Shown in pieces: positions 8,701-16,923 of a stretch of DNA of 64,000 bases. Under the pieces are notes generated by a model that was not told the DNA's origin, made no database searches, and saw nothing but the letters and a program-made list of their open reading frames with translations. This stretch comes from Dethiosulfatibacter aminovorans DSM 17477. GTDB taxonomy: Bacteria; Bacillota; Clostridia; Tissierellales; Dethiosulfatibacteraceae. Every line of letters starts with the position of its first letter. Within the stretch, counting starts at the first letter, position 1. The stretch is taken from contig NZ_FQZL01000017.1 of assembly GCF_900142005.1 (NCBI RefSeq), positions 1-64,000 on the forward strand. Direction: 5' to 3'. Position numbers and translations under genes: made by a program.

Positions 8701-8950
8701 TGTCTTGGCAATTGTTTTGTCCATTATTGCAAGTTTTATGGATGGTCAAAATACTGATTATATAAGCTTAGTTGATCTTTTTAAGGGAATAAATGGTTTA
8801 CCCATATTTGTAATATTAATAGTTTTAGGGTTAAGTGGCTACTTATACAGGATAATAGATAAAAGAAATGTTTTTAAGAACTGGTTTGAAAAAATCGATA
8901 ATGCCATATCAAGATATCTTAATGAACTGGAGGAGAATACAAATGACTGA
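5717..8950 (+). CDS. Dynamin-like large GTPase with membrane segments (first of a pair)
   Basis: A 1077-residue P-loop GTPase. Motifs: G1 GIGNHGKST (residues 68-76), G3 DTPGF near 177, and a G4-like TAID near 249. A hydrophobic, glycine-rich hairpin (VSGLAGAFLLGPIGLALGG, about residue 483) resembles the membrane-insertion paddle of bacterial dynamins. Two C-terminal transmembrane segments (about 990-1010 and 1037-1055) precede a short helical tail. The rest is long coiled or helical stalk. ATG 5717 is chosen because GGAGGGG (5707-5713) is an ideal ribosome site; a TTG at 5705 overlaps it. It overlaps the second GTPase gene by 8 bp. Paired bacterial dynamins remodel membranes, and several protect against phage lysis; their place among TA modules suggests defence here, but this is inference. 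Confidence 0.82.
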   Translation: MVIDEVEYFSSGYEDISSERVVESIPELKEKYRELSCYCKAHDLNGIHDKLQSKLQDLSEPLYIMIVGIGNHGKSTLINALVNKKVAEVAIRPKTWKIDIYQSTDEEEYAELTWIKDDEIKVEKTTIEKATEISQELEKVQKTHSKLIEEWRSDLRQVKWFINSSWPGENSVLIDTPGFNQLRADTSIKLSTLYNAKGIQVEREDGFSYYYYRADVVLWCIRAGKLQDRETLEKLEEVYSQNKLIIGIITAIDLIPEDRREDIKKEAQKLYGKYMCNFVLSAAGSKDAILKESTIKDIKDVVERVTVGNEDSVKIKDATQFYHQQLNSFKMNLSNIADVYVKNTLKYYDVLNYVKDKPQEFLESAQSKLRVALKTEYSNLTCSFDAVWESSEGDPERFSNRIQSSIKNSRIQQKIKAYLETFDSENKALTQYVRKNTNWTILKLSSKNSKEMNLVDSTIDFNEQELDIGEFSIQMNVDDDRKTAVLVSGLAGAFLLGPIGLALGGLGFLYSGYAKKRKCINSAQEHIRNFIDNIDNKLNESLTGYDQNVSKNLNKYLSSSFKEYNGGTPSEVIERVESIEIDFNALNLYAKENLEHIVLGIGYPLEVNGFHIGKTKYIRQLMHLPEMKKIKDRKKRFIDTLIKELINNTKGIYLEYSRKAEKTSFSLNQSLYEQLGIVKYHEMNIGDYPIIRNNDLNRFNDIFKDEYFKTGYEEACLELKSFFDLNFGEIEKKWNQRVKKAINKEIDDRLSFISYEYSVWQKKARIIVDNYEVENYKLLEFSEFLRSLGIKELVDFRLNRLPEENVKKHTYNWKWADGNDCSEYINLQYRKISSQLKLKLNDTQFSTEWDNRTKKHYTMDLVRVLIETKREMDIKDAKKLFKIHSWNTVSELIEKKKSGNESSSYYVLGTTFRDHFDIGDYLNSLFPENIELQDRMDRSILDLPLINYEKKLDMTDEVFSEIIDGIDLKGYIYSLKSYDFNKTIDYIALFTSIGGVLAIVLSIIASFMDGQNTDYISLVDLFKGINGLPIFVILIVLGLSGYLYRIIDKRNVFKNWFEKIDNAISRYLNELEENTND

Positions 8951-10772
8951 TTCAATATCAAAAGCTTATAATTATCTTCAAAACTTCAAGGTGGCAGAAA
9001 AGCCAATAATTGATGACAGTGACCTTATGCCATTGGAAAGTCTCATTCAGGAAAAGAATTATTATTCACCATCTATACCGAGGATACTTTTCGTAGGTGA
9101 ATTTAAAGCAGGGAAATCAACTTTACTTAACGCCTTGTTTGGCGGAGACTATGCTGCAACAGATGTACTGGAAATGACATCCTGGGTTGCCCGATATTGG
9201 CCCTCTGATAAGAAATTTTGTAAAATTGTATTTAGTAACGGCAGTGAAGAATATGTCAATCCCATAGAATTCAAAGACAAGTGCCAAAGCAGGGACTATA
9301 CAGTTGAAGAACTACAAAATATTTCCAGAGTAGACATCGGCATTAATAATCCAAATATCAACTATAGTGTGATTGATTCCCCGGGATTCGGCAGTACTAC
9401 GGTTGAAAATGAAAAAAGGGTGATTGATGCGATTTCAGAGGCGGATTTCATTTTTTGGGTATTATCATGTGAAGTTATTGGCGGAATGAGAGAAGCGGCA
9501 ATTATCAATAGTATCAAGGAAAAGGAAACCCCTATGATATGCATTGTAACAAAATGTGATCTGATAGATGATGAAGATGAATTGCAGGAAGTAATTGAAT
9601 ATGTCAACGAAACATACGAGATAGATAGGGATTCCATCTTTCCGCTATCGGCAAACAACTACATCAATGATCAAAACGAATACGAAACTCAAAGATTCAA
9701 AAATCTTACTCAATTTATTGACAGAAGGATTACAGTAAACAAAGAAGACATTAGGCGGAAAGCCCAGGAAAGTCATCTGGAAAGAATTGCCGATCATTGT
9801 AGAGATTTATTGGAATCAATAGAGACGGAAGTTGACAAAGCTATTGAAGCGAGAGAACGCTATAAATCATTGTTGACAACAGTACGAATGACAGTGGCCA
9901 GTAAAATGGAATCGGATATTGTCAAATATGTAAGTTGTAATCTGTTTAACCCTTATAGAAAGAGTATCATAGAGAAAATGGATGGCATAAAAGGTAAGTT
10001 AACTTCAGAAAAAATAAATGAAGCGCTTGAAAACGCTCTACCGGCTGATTATATGGATGAATTCTGGGAGAATACACTTGACTATACGTTACTTAGAATT
10101 AAGGAATTGTGGAGCGAGGGGATTGAAGAGAACATTGAAGAGATACAGAAAATAAATAATATCGTTTTGTCAACCAAGTTTACGGTTGCTTTCAGCGATG
10201 ATATTGACCAGTTTAAAACGACAACAAACGTTCTGGCTGATGAGGCTTTCAGGACATCTATTACAGCTTCTATTGGAATAGCAGGAGTTGCAACTGCATA
10301 TGCCGCTTTGCTGGGACCAGCGGCAGCAACAATTACCATAGGAGCAGCAGCGTCAGGTATTGGAATTCCTATCGCCTTAATGGGTGCAGGTGTTTCTGCA
10401 GCAGTGTATTTTGTGAAATCAAAAGGAGGAGCTTCAAATAGTGCAAAAGGTGAAAAAATCTTGGATATAACCATTGAGCAGTTTATCGATGGCATAATAA
10501 GAACGGAGTTTATGACCAAAGTAAAAGAGTTCAATCTTCAAACAGAAAACAACTTAATAAGTAACTTTGAAAAGCAAGTTTGCTCAAGACTGCCGGAATC
10601 TGATCTAGACAAGATCTCTAATGAGATAAAGAATTTAAAATCAGAACTGGAAAATATACATTATTTGGTTCCAACTAATGGAATCAGTCAAGAGTGCCCT
10701 TTTTGTGGAAAAAAAGTAACTGGAAATACACCGTATTGCTTAAGTTGTGGTAATTACCTGAAGAGAGCATAA
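8943..10772 (+). CDS. Dynamin-like GTPase with C-terminal zinc ribbon (second of a pair)
   Basis: A 609-residue partner GTPase. G1 GEFKAGKST (52-60), G3 DSPG (145-148), G4 TKCD (203-206). A central helical region follows, then an alanine/glycine-rich hydrophobic hairpin (about 440-490), a further helix, and at the extreme C-terminus a four-cysteine zinc ribbon (CPFCGKK ... YCLSCGNYL). ATG 8943 has GGAGGA at 8929-8934 and lies inside the end of the first GTPase gene, so the two are translated together and probably form a hetero-oligomer. The zinc ribbon is an unusual addition to a dynamin. The stop is followed at once (ATAAATG) by the open frame of the first RIT recombinase. Confidence 0.82.
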   Translation: MTDSISKAYNYLQNFKVAEKPIIDDSDLMPLESLIQEKNYYSPSIPRILFVGEFKAGKSTLLNALFGGDYAATDVLEMTSWVARYWPSDKKFCKIVFSNGSEEYVNPIEFKDKCQSRDYTVEELQNISRVDIGINNPNINYSVIDSPGFGSTTVENEKRVIDAISEADFIFWVLSCEVIGGMREAAIINSIKEKETPMICIVTKCDLIDDEDELQEVIEYVNETYEIDRDSIFPLSANNYINDQNEYETQRFKNLTQFIDRRITVNKEDIRRKAQESHLERIADHCRDLLESIETEVDKAIEARERYKSLLTTVRMTVASKMESDIVKYVSCNLFNPYRKSIIEKMDGIKGKLTSEKINEALENALPADYMDEFWENTLDYTLLRIKELWSEGIEENIEEIQKINNIVLSTKFTVAFSDDIDQFKTTTNVLADEAFRTSITASIGIAGVATAYAALLGPAAATITIGAAASGIGIPIALMGAGVSAAVYFVKSKGGASNSAKGEKILDITIEQFIDGIIRTEFMTKVKEFNLQTENNLISNFEKQVCSRLPESDLDKISNEIKNLKSELENIHYLVPTNGISQECPFCGKKVTGNTPYCLSCGNYLKRA

Positions 10773-12083
10773 ATGATTCAACTAACTATCATGTTGGCCC
10801 GGGTCAGTTCGGTGAATAGGGGAGTGGAACGATGTGGTTTTAATAACAACCATAACAACCGGTGCCTGTCGTATGAGGTTATCTATCGAGAGTTAGAGAG
10901 ACAGAAATATGCAGCAGGTACCATAAAGATTTATAGGATGATTTACAACGGTTTAGTCAAGTATATGTCTAGCCAAGAGATTACAACTTTTGATGAAAAA
11001 GTATGCCTTGACTATTTGTACTTTAGAACCGGTTGCATCAAGGACGGTATATATGGAAAGGGAAATCAAAAAGTCAATCAGGTCCTCAAACCGCTAGAAG
11101 TTTTGATGCACTATATTGACACCGGAAATGTTGAATACCGAATACGACCAAGGTTAGCCCCATATTGTTGTCCAAAACAGTTTATCGAAGAGTTTAACCA
11201 ATTGCAAAATGAATTCGAAGAAAGGCATTATGCATCTGCAACAATAAAGTGCAACATACAAAAAATCAAAAAGTTTTTAGTATTCTTGGACAGCGAAGGT
11301 ATAAATTCATCAGAAGAGATTGATGCTTCAATAATAACTAAGTTTCTGAAAAAATATGAAGGAAACAAACCGAAATACGTCTCGACAATCATCTGTGTTC
11401 TTAGAAATTATTTTACTTTTTTGTATGTCCAAGGTTATACATCTAAGAATAAAAGCGTAGTACTTCCTAAGATTCGTATCATGAGAAATGCATTTATTCC
11501 ATATACGTGGAAACAAGAGGATGTCAGAAAGCTACTTTCTGTCATTGATAGAGGGGATGCGAAAGGAAAAAGAGATTATGCTATCCTGCTGTTAGTTGTA
11601 AGGCTTGGCTTGAGAGTAAGTGATATTCGAAACATGCGGCTTGCAAACATTTATTGGAAAAGAAAGCTTATCATACTGGACCAGACAAAAACTAAAAATA
11701 GAATCGAATTGCCTTTACTTGATGATATTGGATGGGCAATTATTGACTATTTGCAAAATGGAAGACCCAAGACGACATGTGACCGTATTTTTGTACGCCA
11801 TCGAGCACCTTATGAAGCAGTAGGTGAAAATGAAAGTTTTTATCGTGAGCTTCATAGATATATGGTTGCAGGAAACATAGAAATGCCCTTGGATTCTCAT
11901 TGTGGACTTCATTCGTTGCGTAGTACTTTGGCAAGGAACATGCTAGAAGCCGAAACGCCACTACCAATTATTTCCGAAACACTCGGCCATAAATGTATTC
12001 ATACAACAAGCATTTATCTCAAAATAGATTTGGAAGGTCTCCGCAAGTGCGCTCTTGATCCCGAGGAGGTATTTCAGTCATGA
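10773..12083 (+). CDS. Tyrosine recombinase A of a recombinase-in-trio (RIT) element
   Basis: A 436-residue phage-integrase-family protein with SAM-like N-terminal and C-terminal catalytic domains. Catalytic residues are visible: Arg in LGLRVSDIRNM, Lys in TKTKNRIELP, HSLR in GLHSLRSTLARN, His in LGHKCIHTT and the Tyr nucleophile in SIYLKID. Overlap with the next gene is 4 bp (ATGA), and a third recombinase follows; three in tandem define RIT elements. The start is uncertain: ATG 10773 touches the dynamin stop, and repeat C copy 2 (10858-10881) lies within the first 36 codons, so the native N-terminus has probably been replaced. The homologous part begins near VIYRELERQKY. Confidence 0.82.
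   Translation: MIQLTIMLARVSSVNRGVERCGFNNNHNNRCLSYEVIYRELERQKYAAGTIKIYRMIYNGLVKYMSSQEITTFDEKVCLDYLYFRTGCIKDGIYGKGNQKVNQVLKPLEVLMHYIDTGNVEYRIRPRLAPYCCPKQFIEEFNQLQNEFEERHYASATIKCNIQKIKKFLVFLDSEGINSSEEIDASIITKFLKKYEGNKPKYVSTIICVLRNYFTFLYVQGYTSKNKSVVLPKIRIMRNAFIPYTWKQEDVRKLLSVIDRGDAKGKRDYAILLLVVRLGLRVSDIRNMRLANIYWKRKLIILDQTKTKNRIELPLLDDIGWAIIDYLQNGRPKTTCDRIFVRHRAPYEAVGENESFYRELHRYMVAGNIEMPLDSHCGLHSLRSTLARNMLEAETPLPIISETLGHKCIHTTSIYLKIDLEGLRKCALDPEEVFQS
10858..10881 (+). repeat. Dispersed repeat C, copy 2
   Basis: ACCGGTGCCTGTCGTATGAG followed by GTTA. It lies between the dynamin pair and the RIT recombinases, inside the annotated 5' end of recombinase A. Sequence from GGTGCC to GTTA is identical to copies at 14778 and 16927. 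Confidence 0.85.
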
Positions 12084-13057
12084 AAAAGACGTATGAATGG
12101 AAAAGTGATCTTTCCGAACTAATCCAGTCATATATAGCTGAAAAACAGATGTGTGGATTTAAATTCATTGCACAAGAAAGAGAACTCAAACATTTTGATG
12201 AGTATTATTTTCAGATGGGATACAACGGAATAAGACTGACAAAACCAATGGTCAATAATTACATTTATGATTCTGTATTTGATAGAAAGTCCACTTATTA
12301 TGCAAAAGAACGAGTGCTTCACTGTTTCGGTGAGTTCTTATGCTCACATGGCTATAAATCCTATATTGTACCAATTAAATCCAGAAGTCTAAAAAGAACA
12401 ACACATACACCCTACATATTTTCTAAAGAAGAGTTGAAACGTTTTTTTGTTGCAATTGACACCTATCCCTATACCTCATTTACTAATAGAAATCGAATCG
12501 ACCCAGTGCTCTTTCGGTTATTGTATGGATCGGGCTTAAGAATCTCCGAGGCATTGAATATACAATGTCGGGATGTAGATTTTGCAAGTGGGACGCTAAC
12601 AATTCGGCACGCAAAGAATAACAAAAATCGGCTTGTGCCAGTTAGCAAGAGCTTAAACGACCGGTTTAATGCTCTTTACCAAGATGTTCATAAATTCAGT
12701 GATGGTAATACATACTTTTTCATTAGTCCGCAAGGTGGGAGATTGGATATAAGCACTGCTTATTGCAGGTTTCGGGACTATCTTGTAAAGGCAGGCATTT
12801 CGCATACTGACAGTGGTCCTCGAATGCATGATCTTCGACATACATATGCCGTTCATTGTTTTAAACGCTGGGTTTTATCTGGGCAAGAACTTACCAATAT
12901 TTTACCTTATCTGGCTGCATACATGGGACATTCGGATTTTAGAGCAACACAATACTATCTTCGCTTAACTGCTGACTTGTATCCGGATATATTAGCCAAA
13001 ACAGAATTAGCATTTGCTTACATTATTCCTGAAGGGGGTGATGTAGATGAAAGCTAA
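12080..13057 (+). CDS. Tyrosine recombinase B of the RIT element
   Basis: A 325-residue recombinase with an intact active site: Arg in YGSGLRISEALN, Lys in HAKNNKNRLVPV, HDLRH in MHDLRHTYAVH, His in YMGHSDFRAT and Tyr in QYYLRLT. It overlaps its neighbours at both ends (4 bp upstream, 11 bp downstream), so the three recombinases form one translational unit. In RIT elements all three proteins are thought to act together on the inverted ends of the element. Confidence 0.85.
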   Translation: MKKTYEWKSDLSELIQSYIAEKQMCGFKFIAQERELKHFDEYYFQMGYNGIRLTKPMVNNYIYDSVFDRKSTYYAKERVLHCFGEFLCSHGYKSYIVPIKSRSLKRTTHTPYIFSKEELKRFFVAIDTYPYTSFTNRNRIDPVLFRLLYGSGLRISEALNIQCRDVDFASGTLTIRHAKNNKNRLVPVSKSLNDRFNALYQDVHKFSDGNTYFFISPQGGRLDISTAYCRFRDYLVKAGISHTDSGPRMHDLRHTYAVHCFKRWVLSGQELTNILPYLAAYMGHSDFRATQYYLRLTADLYPDILAKTELAFAYIIPEGGDVDES

Positions 13058-14069
13058 TGATTTTTCAAGATATCTGACACGGTTTTTCTCTACTTATTTG
13101 CCTGCACAGAAAAATTTCAGTGCCAATACGATTAGTTCCTATAAAGATTCTTTCAAAATTTTTCTAACATACTGCGAGGAAGAAAAAGGGATCAAACCTG
13201 AAAAGATCTCAGTAAAAATATTGGATAAGGAACTCATTGAAGGTTTTCTTGAGTGGTTGGAGCTAAAACGACATAATTCAGCATCCACAAGGAATCAGCG
13301 ATTGGCTTCTTTACATTCTTTTTTCCGATTCATACAGAAGGACAACCTTGAGAATCTTTCTGAAATTCATAGAATATTGGCAATTCCATATAAAAAAACA
13401 ACTGGGAAACTCATACATTACTTGACTGGTGATGAAATGAAAATCCTATTGGAACAACCGGACTTATATACCAGGGCAGGTAGAAGAGACCTTGTATTGT
13501 TGGTAGTATTATACGATACTGCCGCCAGGGTGCAGGAACTCATAGATTTAAGAAGAAAAAACGTAAGGTTAGCATCTCCTTCTGTGATAACGCTCCATGG
13601 TAAAGGTGATAAAGTTCGACAAGTACCTATAATGAAAAAGTCGCAAAAGTTAATTTCAGATTACTTGAAAGAGTCTTATAGGAATGCTGGAATTGATGAA
13701 GGTGAGATGCCACTTTTTTATAATCAACAATATACCAAATTATCAAGATGGGGTGTATCATATATCATTAAGAAGTATTCTATCAAAGCTTCAAAGGATG
13801 TAGAATTTAATGTTGATTTTCCAATAACTCCTCATGTATTTAGGCATAGTAAAGCGATGCATTTGTTGCAAGCAAATGTAAACTTGATATATATACGAGA
13901 TTTATTAGGTCATGTGGATATAGCTACAACAGAAATATATGCAAGAGCAGACATTGAAATGAAAAGAAAAGCACTCGAAGCAGCATATGTTGACCTTCAT
14001 ACAGAAGAAATGCCTAATTGGAATAAAGATCAAGATTTGATGGAATGGTTGAAGAGCCTATGTGATTAA
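13047..14069 (+). CDS. Tyrosine recombinase C of the RIT element
   Basis: A 340-residue XerC/D-like recombinase. Active-site residues: Arg in YDTAARVQELIDL, Lys in GKGDKVRQVPI, HVFRH in TPHVFRHSKAMHLL, His in LLGHVDIATT and Tyr in EIYARAD. GAAGGGGGTGATG gives a ribosome site inside the previous gene. The stop is directly followed by the 13-bp inverted repeat at 14072-14140, likely the right end of the element. Confidence 0.87.
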   Translation: MKANDFSRYLTRFFSTYLPAQKNFSANTISSYKDSFKIFLTYCEEEKGIKPEKISVKILDKELIEGFLEWLELKRHNSASTRNQRLASLHSFFRFIQKDNLENLSEIHRILAIPYKKTTGKLIHYLTGDEMKILLEQPDLYTRAGRRDLVLLVVLYDTAARVQELIDLRRKNVRLASPSVITLHGKGDKVRQVPIMKKSQKLISDYLKESYRNAGIDEGEMPLFYNQQYTKLSRWGVSYIIKKYSIKASKDVEFNVDFPITPHVFRHSKAMHLLQANVNLIYIRDLLGHVDIATTEIYARADIEMKRKALEAAYVDLHTEEMPNWNKDQDLMEWLKSLCD

Positions 14070-14071
14070 TA

Positions 14072-14140
14072 TATTATGGTGAGTGAATTGGAGCATAGCG
14101 CTTATTTTATGTAGGTTTCAACCATTAACTCACCATAATA
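14072..14140. repeat. 13-bp perfect inverted repeat, likely RIT right end
   Basis: TATTATGGTGAGT (14072-14084) and ACTCACCATAATA (14128-14140), perfect over 13 bp with a 43-bp middle. It sits 3 bp after recombinase C, and homology to the truncated integrase starts at its right arm. RIT elements end in imperfect palindromes; I did not find a second copy upstream of recombinase A. Confidence 0.7.
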
Positions 14141-14343
14141 GACATACTGCGGCAACTTTAATGTATCAATATGGAAATGTTGATATCAGAGCTTTACAGG
14201 AGATGCTTGGGCATGAGAGCATATCCACGACACAGATATATACACATGTTAATAGTGAAAGATTAAGGCAGGCTGTTTACAAGAATCCTTTGAGCGAATT
14301 CGATAATAAGGTCAAGGAAGAGCGTATGGATTACATAGCTTGA
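14130..14343 (+). pseudogene. C-terminal remnant of a XerC/D-type integrase
   Basis: Codes for [14 protein letters not shown] and [19 protein letters not shown], the HxxR, LGH and Tyr box of a tyrosine recombinase, then a short tail. The N-terminal domain and first catalytic Arg are missing. Its left edge is the right arm of the inverted repeat, so the RIT element probably inserted in, or deleted into, this older integrase. A nominal start at TTG 14083 reads through the repeat and is not homologous. Confidence 0.82.
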
Positions 14344-14574
14344 AGAGTTAACAATACGGTGCTTGTGAAAGCTCCGAAAAACGATATGCATCAACTAAAT
14401 ATTCATAGCCATTAATAATTATGAAACCCTGATTTGCACAGATCGGTACCGGGAACATGAGTAAGAAGGAAATTATTGATTTCATCATGATCCAGAAAGC
14501 ACGGATAGAAAGAGAAAGGAATTGAAAATATGAAGAGAATTGGTTATACTGAATTTGTGGATTTGAAGAAGAAG
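14344..14574. other. Gene-free stretch with repeat A copy 5
   Basis: No recognisable gene between the integrase remnant and the RhuM remnant. The only structure seen is repeat A at 14441. Confidence 0.5.
14441..14462 (+). repeat. Dispersed repeat A, copy 5
   Basis: GATCGGTACCGGGAACATGA followed by GT. It matches copy 6 at 16481 over 22 bp. Confidence 0.85.
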
Positions 14575-14810
14575 CAACTGTTAGGAAATTCCGAATAGTT
14601 CAAACTGAAGGTTCGCGCCAGGTAAATAGAGAAGTGAAACATTACAATTTACAAGTCATTATTTCTGTTGGATTTCTAATATCTGCAATGGTCGGTCTTG
14701 ACATGAGAAGTACAATGGAAATGGATACAACCATTAAGGGTGTTTCTGTTAGTAGAGAAACTATTGAAGAAACAATCGGTGCCTGTCGTATGAGGTTAAT
14801 TGCCGAGTAG
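14562..14810 (+). pseudogene. Remnant of a RhuM-family (virulence/defence-associated) gene
   Basis: In frame, the segment reads EEEATVRKFRIVQTEG and REVKHYNLQVIISVGF, the conserved core of RhuM proteins (a DNA-binding-region neighbour of Fic/DOC modules). The usual N-terminus is absent, and after SVGF the reading frame continues into unrelated sequence up to repeat C copy 3. Only about 35 residues are recognisable, so this is a relic flanked by repeats A and C. Confidence 0.6.
14775..14798 (+). repeat. Dispersed repeat C, copy 3
   Basis: ATCGGTGCCTGTCGTATGAG followed by GTTA. It closes the A...C interval that contains the RhuM remnant and precedes the AbiE promoter. Confidence 0.85.
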
Positions 14811-14833
14811 TTCACAAACATCTGAATGTTATT

Positions 14834-14862
14834 TTGAATTTTGTATGAATTGATGATATAAT
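14834..14862 (+). promoter_or_regulatory. Promoter of the AbiE operon
   Basis: TTGAAT (14834-14839), 17-bp spacer, TATAAT (14857-14862), 51 bp before the AbiEi start. AbiEi antitoxins usually repress their own promoter by binding repeats in this region. Confidence 0.65.
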
Positions 14863-14913
14863 TACACTAAAAGGTACGCGTTAAAAACTCAAAGCGGACT
14901 TAGAGGTGTAAAT

Positions 14914-15510
14914 ATGATTGATATAAATAGAATTATTGATGAATTTAATAAGCATGGAGGTGTATTGAAAACATCAGAATTGAATGCTATTGGTCTTAAT
15001 AGTAGACAAATTAAGAAATTGCTTAATAATAACAAAATATCTAAAATAAAACAGGGATATTATGAACGTACTGGAACAATTACTCCGGAAGAAGTAATTA
15101 TCTCAAGACTGTTTCCAAATGCTGTCATATTTCTGGAAAGTGCACTTCATTTCTATGAGTACACAGACCGTATACCTTTGGCTTGGCAAATTGCGGTTGA
15201 TAGGGATAGTAATAAAAGTAAATATAATATAGATTATCCGTTTGTTGAACCATTTTTTCAGGAGCTTAGGTTTTTAAGTATTGGAGTAAACACAATTGAA
15301 ATTGATAATATAAGCGTTAAGATATTCAACAGGGATCGAACGATATGTGATTTGATGAGATACGAACACAAAATTGAGAAGGAAGTTTTTTCAAATGCAG
15401 TTATGCGTTACATCAAAGATCCGAAAAAAAATATCAGGCAGCTTTTTGAGTATGCAAAAATATTTAATATAACTAAAAAAGTACAGATACATATAGGGAA
15501 GTGGTTATAA
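14914..15510 (+). CDS. abiEi: AbiEi-family antitoxin
   Basis: A 198-residue protein with the AbiEi layout. An N-terminal winged helix (GGVLKTSELNAIGLNSRQIKKLL, then ISKIKQGYYERTG) is followed by the AbiEi_1-type domain (FLESALHFYEYTDRIPLAWQIAVDRD, ISVKIFNRDRTICDLMRY). The antitoxin neutralises the AbiEii nucleotidyltransferase and represses transcription; AbiE is a type IV TA/abortive-infection system. Ribosome site AGAGGTG precedes ATG 14914. Its stop overlaps the GTG that should start abiEii, so the pair was translationally coupled. Confidence 0.85.
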   Translation: MIDINRIIDEFNKHGGVLKTSELNAIGLNSRQIKKLLNNNKISKIKQGYYERTGTITPEEVIISRLFPNAVIFLESALHFYEYTDRIPLAWQIAVDRDSNKSKYNIDYPFVEPFFQELRFLSIGVNTIEIDNISVKIFNRDRTICDLMRYEHKIEKEVFSNAVMRYIKDPKKNIRQLFEYAKIFNITKKVQIHIGKWL

Positions 15511-16406
15511 TAGTTAAATCAGCGGCATCATTATTAGCAAAATTGAAGAATAAGTCAAAAAAAGACAAGATTCCTTTTCAACAATTGCTGAATTAATTTT
15601 GTCAAGAAGAATTCATTAGGAGAATGTCACAGAGTGCTTTTTCAGATAAGTTGATTCTCAAAGGAGGATATTTGTTGTATTCCATTAGTGGATTTACAAC
15701 AAGACCAACTGTTGATGCTGATTATTTATTAAAGAATCACTCAAATGAAGAAACGGCAATAGAGGAAATGGTTAGAGTTATACTTGAAGAAAAGTCAGTT
15801 AATGAAGTTGTCACAATTGAAATTAGAAATATTGAAAAGATTAGTGAATTTAAAGAATATCATGGAATGCGAGTTAACTTAGTTGGAATGATAGGAAAAA
15901 CACGTACTCCTTTTAGCATAGATATTGGTATTGGCGATGTTATTATACCTTCAGCGGTTGAAAGAACACTTCCTGTATTGCTGGAGGATTTTAATCATCC
16001 AACAATAATGACATATTCCCTAGAGTCAACTGTATCTGAGAAGTTTGACGCTATTATAAATTTAATGGAAGCAACGGGTAGAATGAAAGATTTTTATGAT
16101 ATTTATTATCTTGCCAATTCCTTTGAATTTGAAGGTGCTAAACTTCAATATGCCGTTAAAGCTACTTTGTCTACAAGAGAAACTTCATATAAAAAAGACT
16201 CTGTAACTGTAATTAAAAGGTTAATCGAAGATACGGCTATCAATAATCGATGGAAGAATTTTTGTAAAAAGATTTTGAAATATGAATTGGATTTTGAGAG
16301 AGTTGTTGATTTACTGGTAGAATTCATAGACCCGCCGTTTCAGGCACTAATAGAGGGTGAGGAGTTTTCAAGTATTTGGAATCCTGTTGAAAAACAGTAT
16401 CAGTAG
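15501..16406 (+). pseudogene. abiEii: AbiEii-family nucleotidyltransferase toxin, in-frame stop near the N-terminus
   Basis: From GTG 15501 the frame reads MVIIVKSAASLLAKLKNK... to QQLLN, meets TAA at 15594-15596, then continues without frame change as FCQEEFIRRMSQSAFSDKLILKGGYLLYS, the typical AbiEii N-terminus. The rest is intact: GG...TVDADYL nucleotidyltransferase motif, SIDIGIGDVI and MKDFYDIYYLA. A single nonsense change therefore removes the first 41 residues; re-initiation at ATG 15624 could give a 260-residue product still holding the catalytic motif. Loss of the toxin with the antitoxin retained is a common fate of TA systems. A sequencing error is possible but cannot be excluded here. 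Confidence 0.85.
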
Positions 16407-16480
16407 TCTCATGAAATGATGAAGGCTTGGAACACACCTGAGATGGTCATGTCAAGGGCCTTGAAAATGGCAGAGGAATA

Positions 16481-16502
16481 GATCGGTACCGGGAACATGA
16501 GT
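16481..16502 (+). repeat. Dispersed repeat A, copy 6
   Basis: GATCGGTACCGGGAACATGA followed by GT, between the abiEii remnant and the small orphan gene. Confidence 0.85.
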
Positions 16503-16569
16503 ATGAGATATTTAATGAGACTTAAGTACAAAACCGAGTAATATAGTGATTAAGAAGGAGAAGCGGAAA

Positions 16570-16785
16570 ATGGATGAATACTCAAGGATACTGATTGAGG
16601 AATATTGTAGGAAGAATAATTCAAAGAAAAGTCACCAGCTGTGGGAATTACTAGAATTATCGTATAGCATGGATATTGAACCTGGTGAAGAGGATGCAAT
16701 CTTCTTGGAAAAAATGATTCATAATGAGAAAAATCCAGAATTGAAAGAAGCCCTACGGGATTTGGATGAATTCCTATTTGGATAA
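16570..16785 (+). CDS. Small acidic protein of unknown function
   Basis: A 71-residue helical, Glu-rich protein starting MDEYSRILIEEYCRKNN. ATG 16570 has AAGGAG at 16555-16560, so it is preferred over GTG 16546. I recognise no family. It stands alone between repeats A (16481) and C (16924), the same arrangement as the AlbA_2 gene, the dynamin pair and the RhuM remnant. Just after the stop, TTTGGATAA/TTATCCAAA forms a hairpin that could act as a weak terminator. Confidence 0.6.
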   Translation: MDEYSRILIEEYCRKNNSKKSHQLWELLELSYSMDIEPGEEDAIFLEKMIHNEKNPELKEALRDLDEFLFG

Positions 16786-16923
16786 TTTATCCAAATCCGA
16801 TTGAGTGTCAAAATTCTGGAAGTTAAGGGACAAATTAGTTAGTAGATTTGATGGAACATTTCAAACTAATGGAGCGAAAAAGGAATTGGATCCATTTGTT
16901 GGTTTTAACTATTGCATAATAGG

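Noticed and set aside
14083-14343. A complete 86-residue protein from TTG 14083
   Set aside because: The first 16 codons read through the inverted repeat and are not homologous to recombinases; only the C-terminal box is, so it is a remnant.
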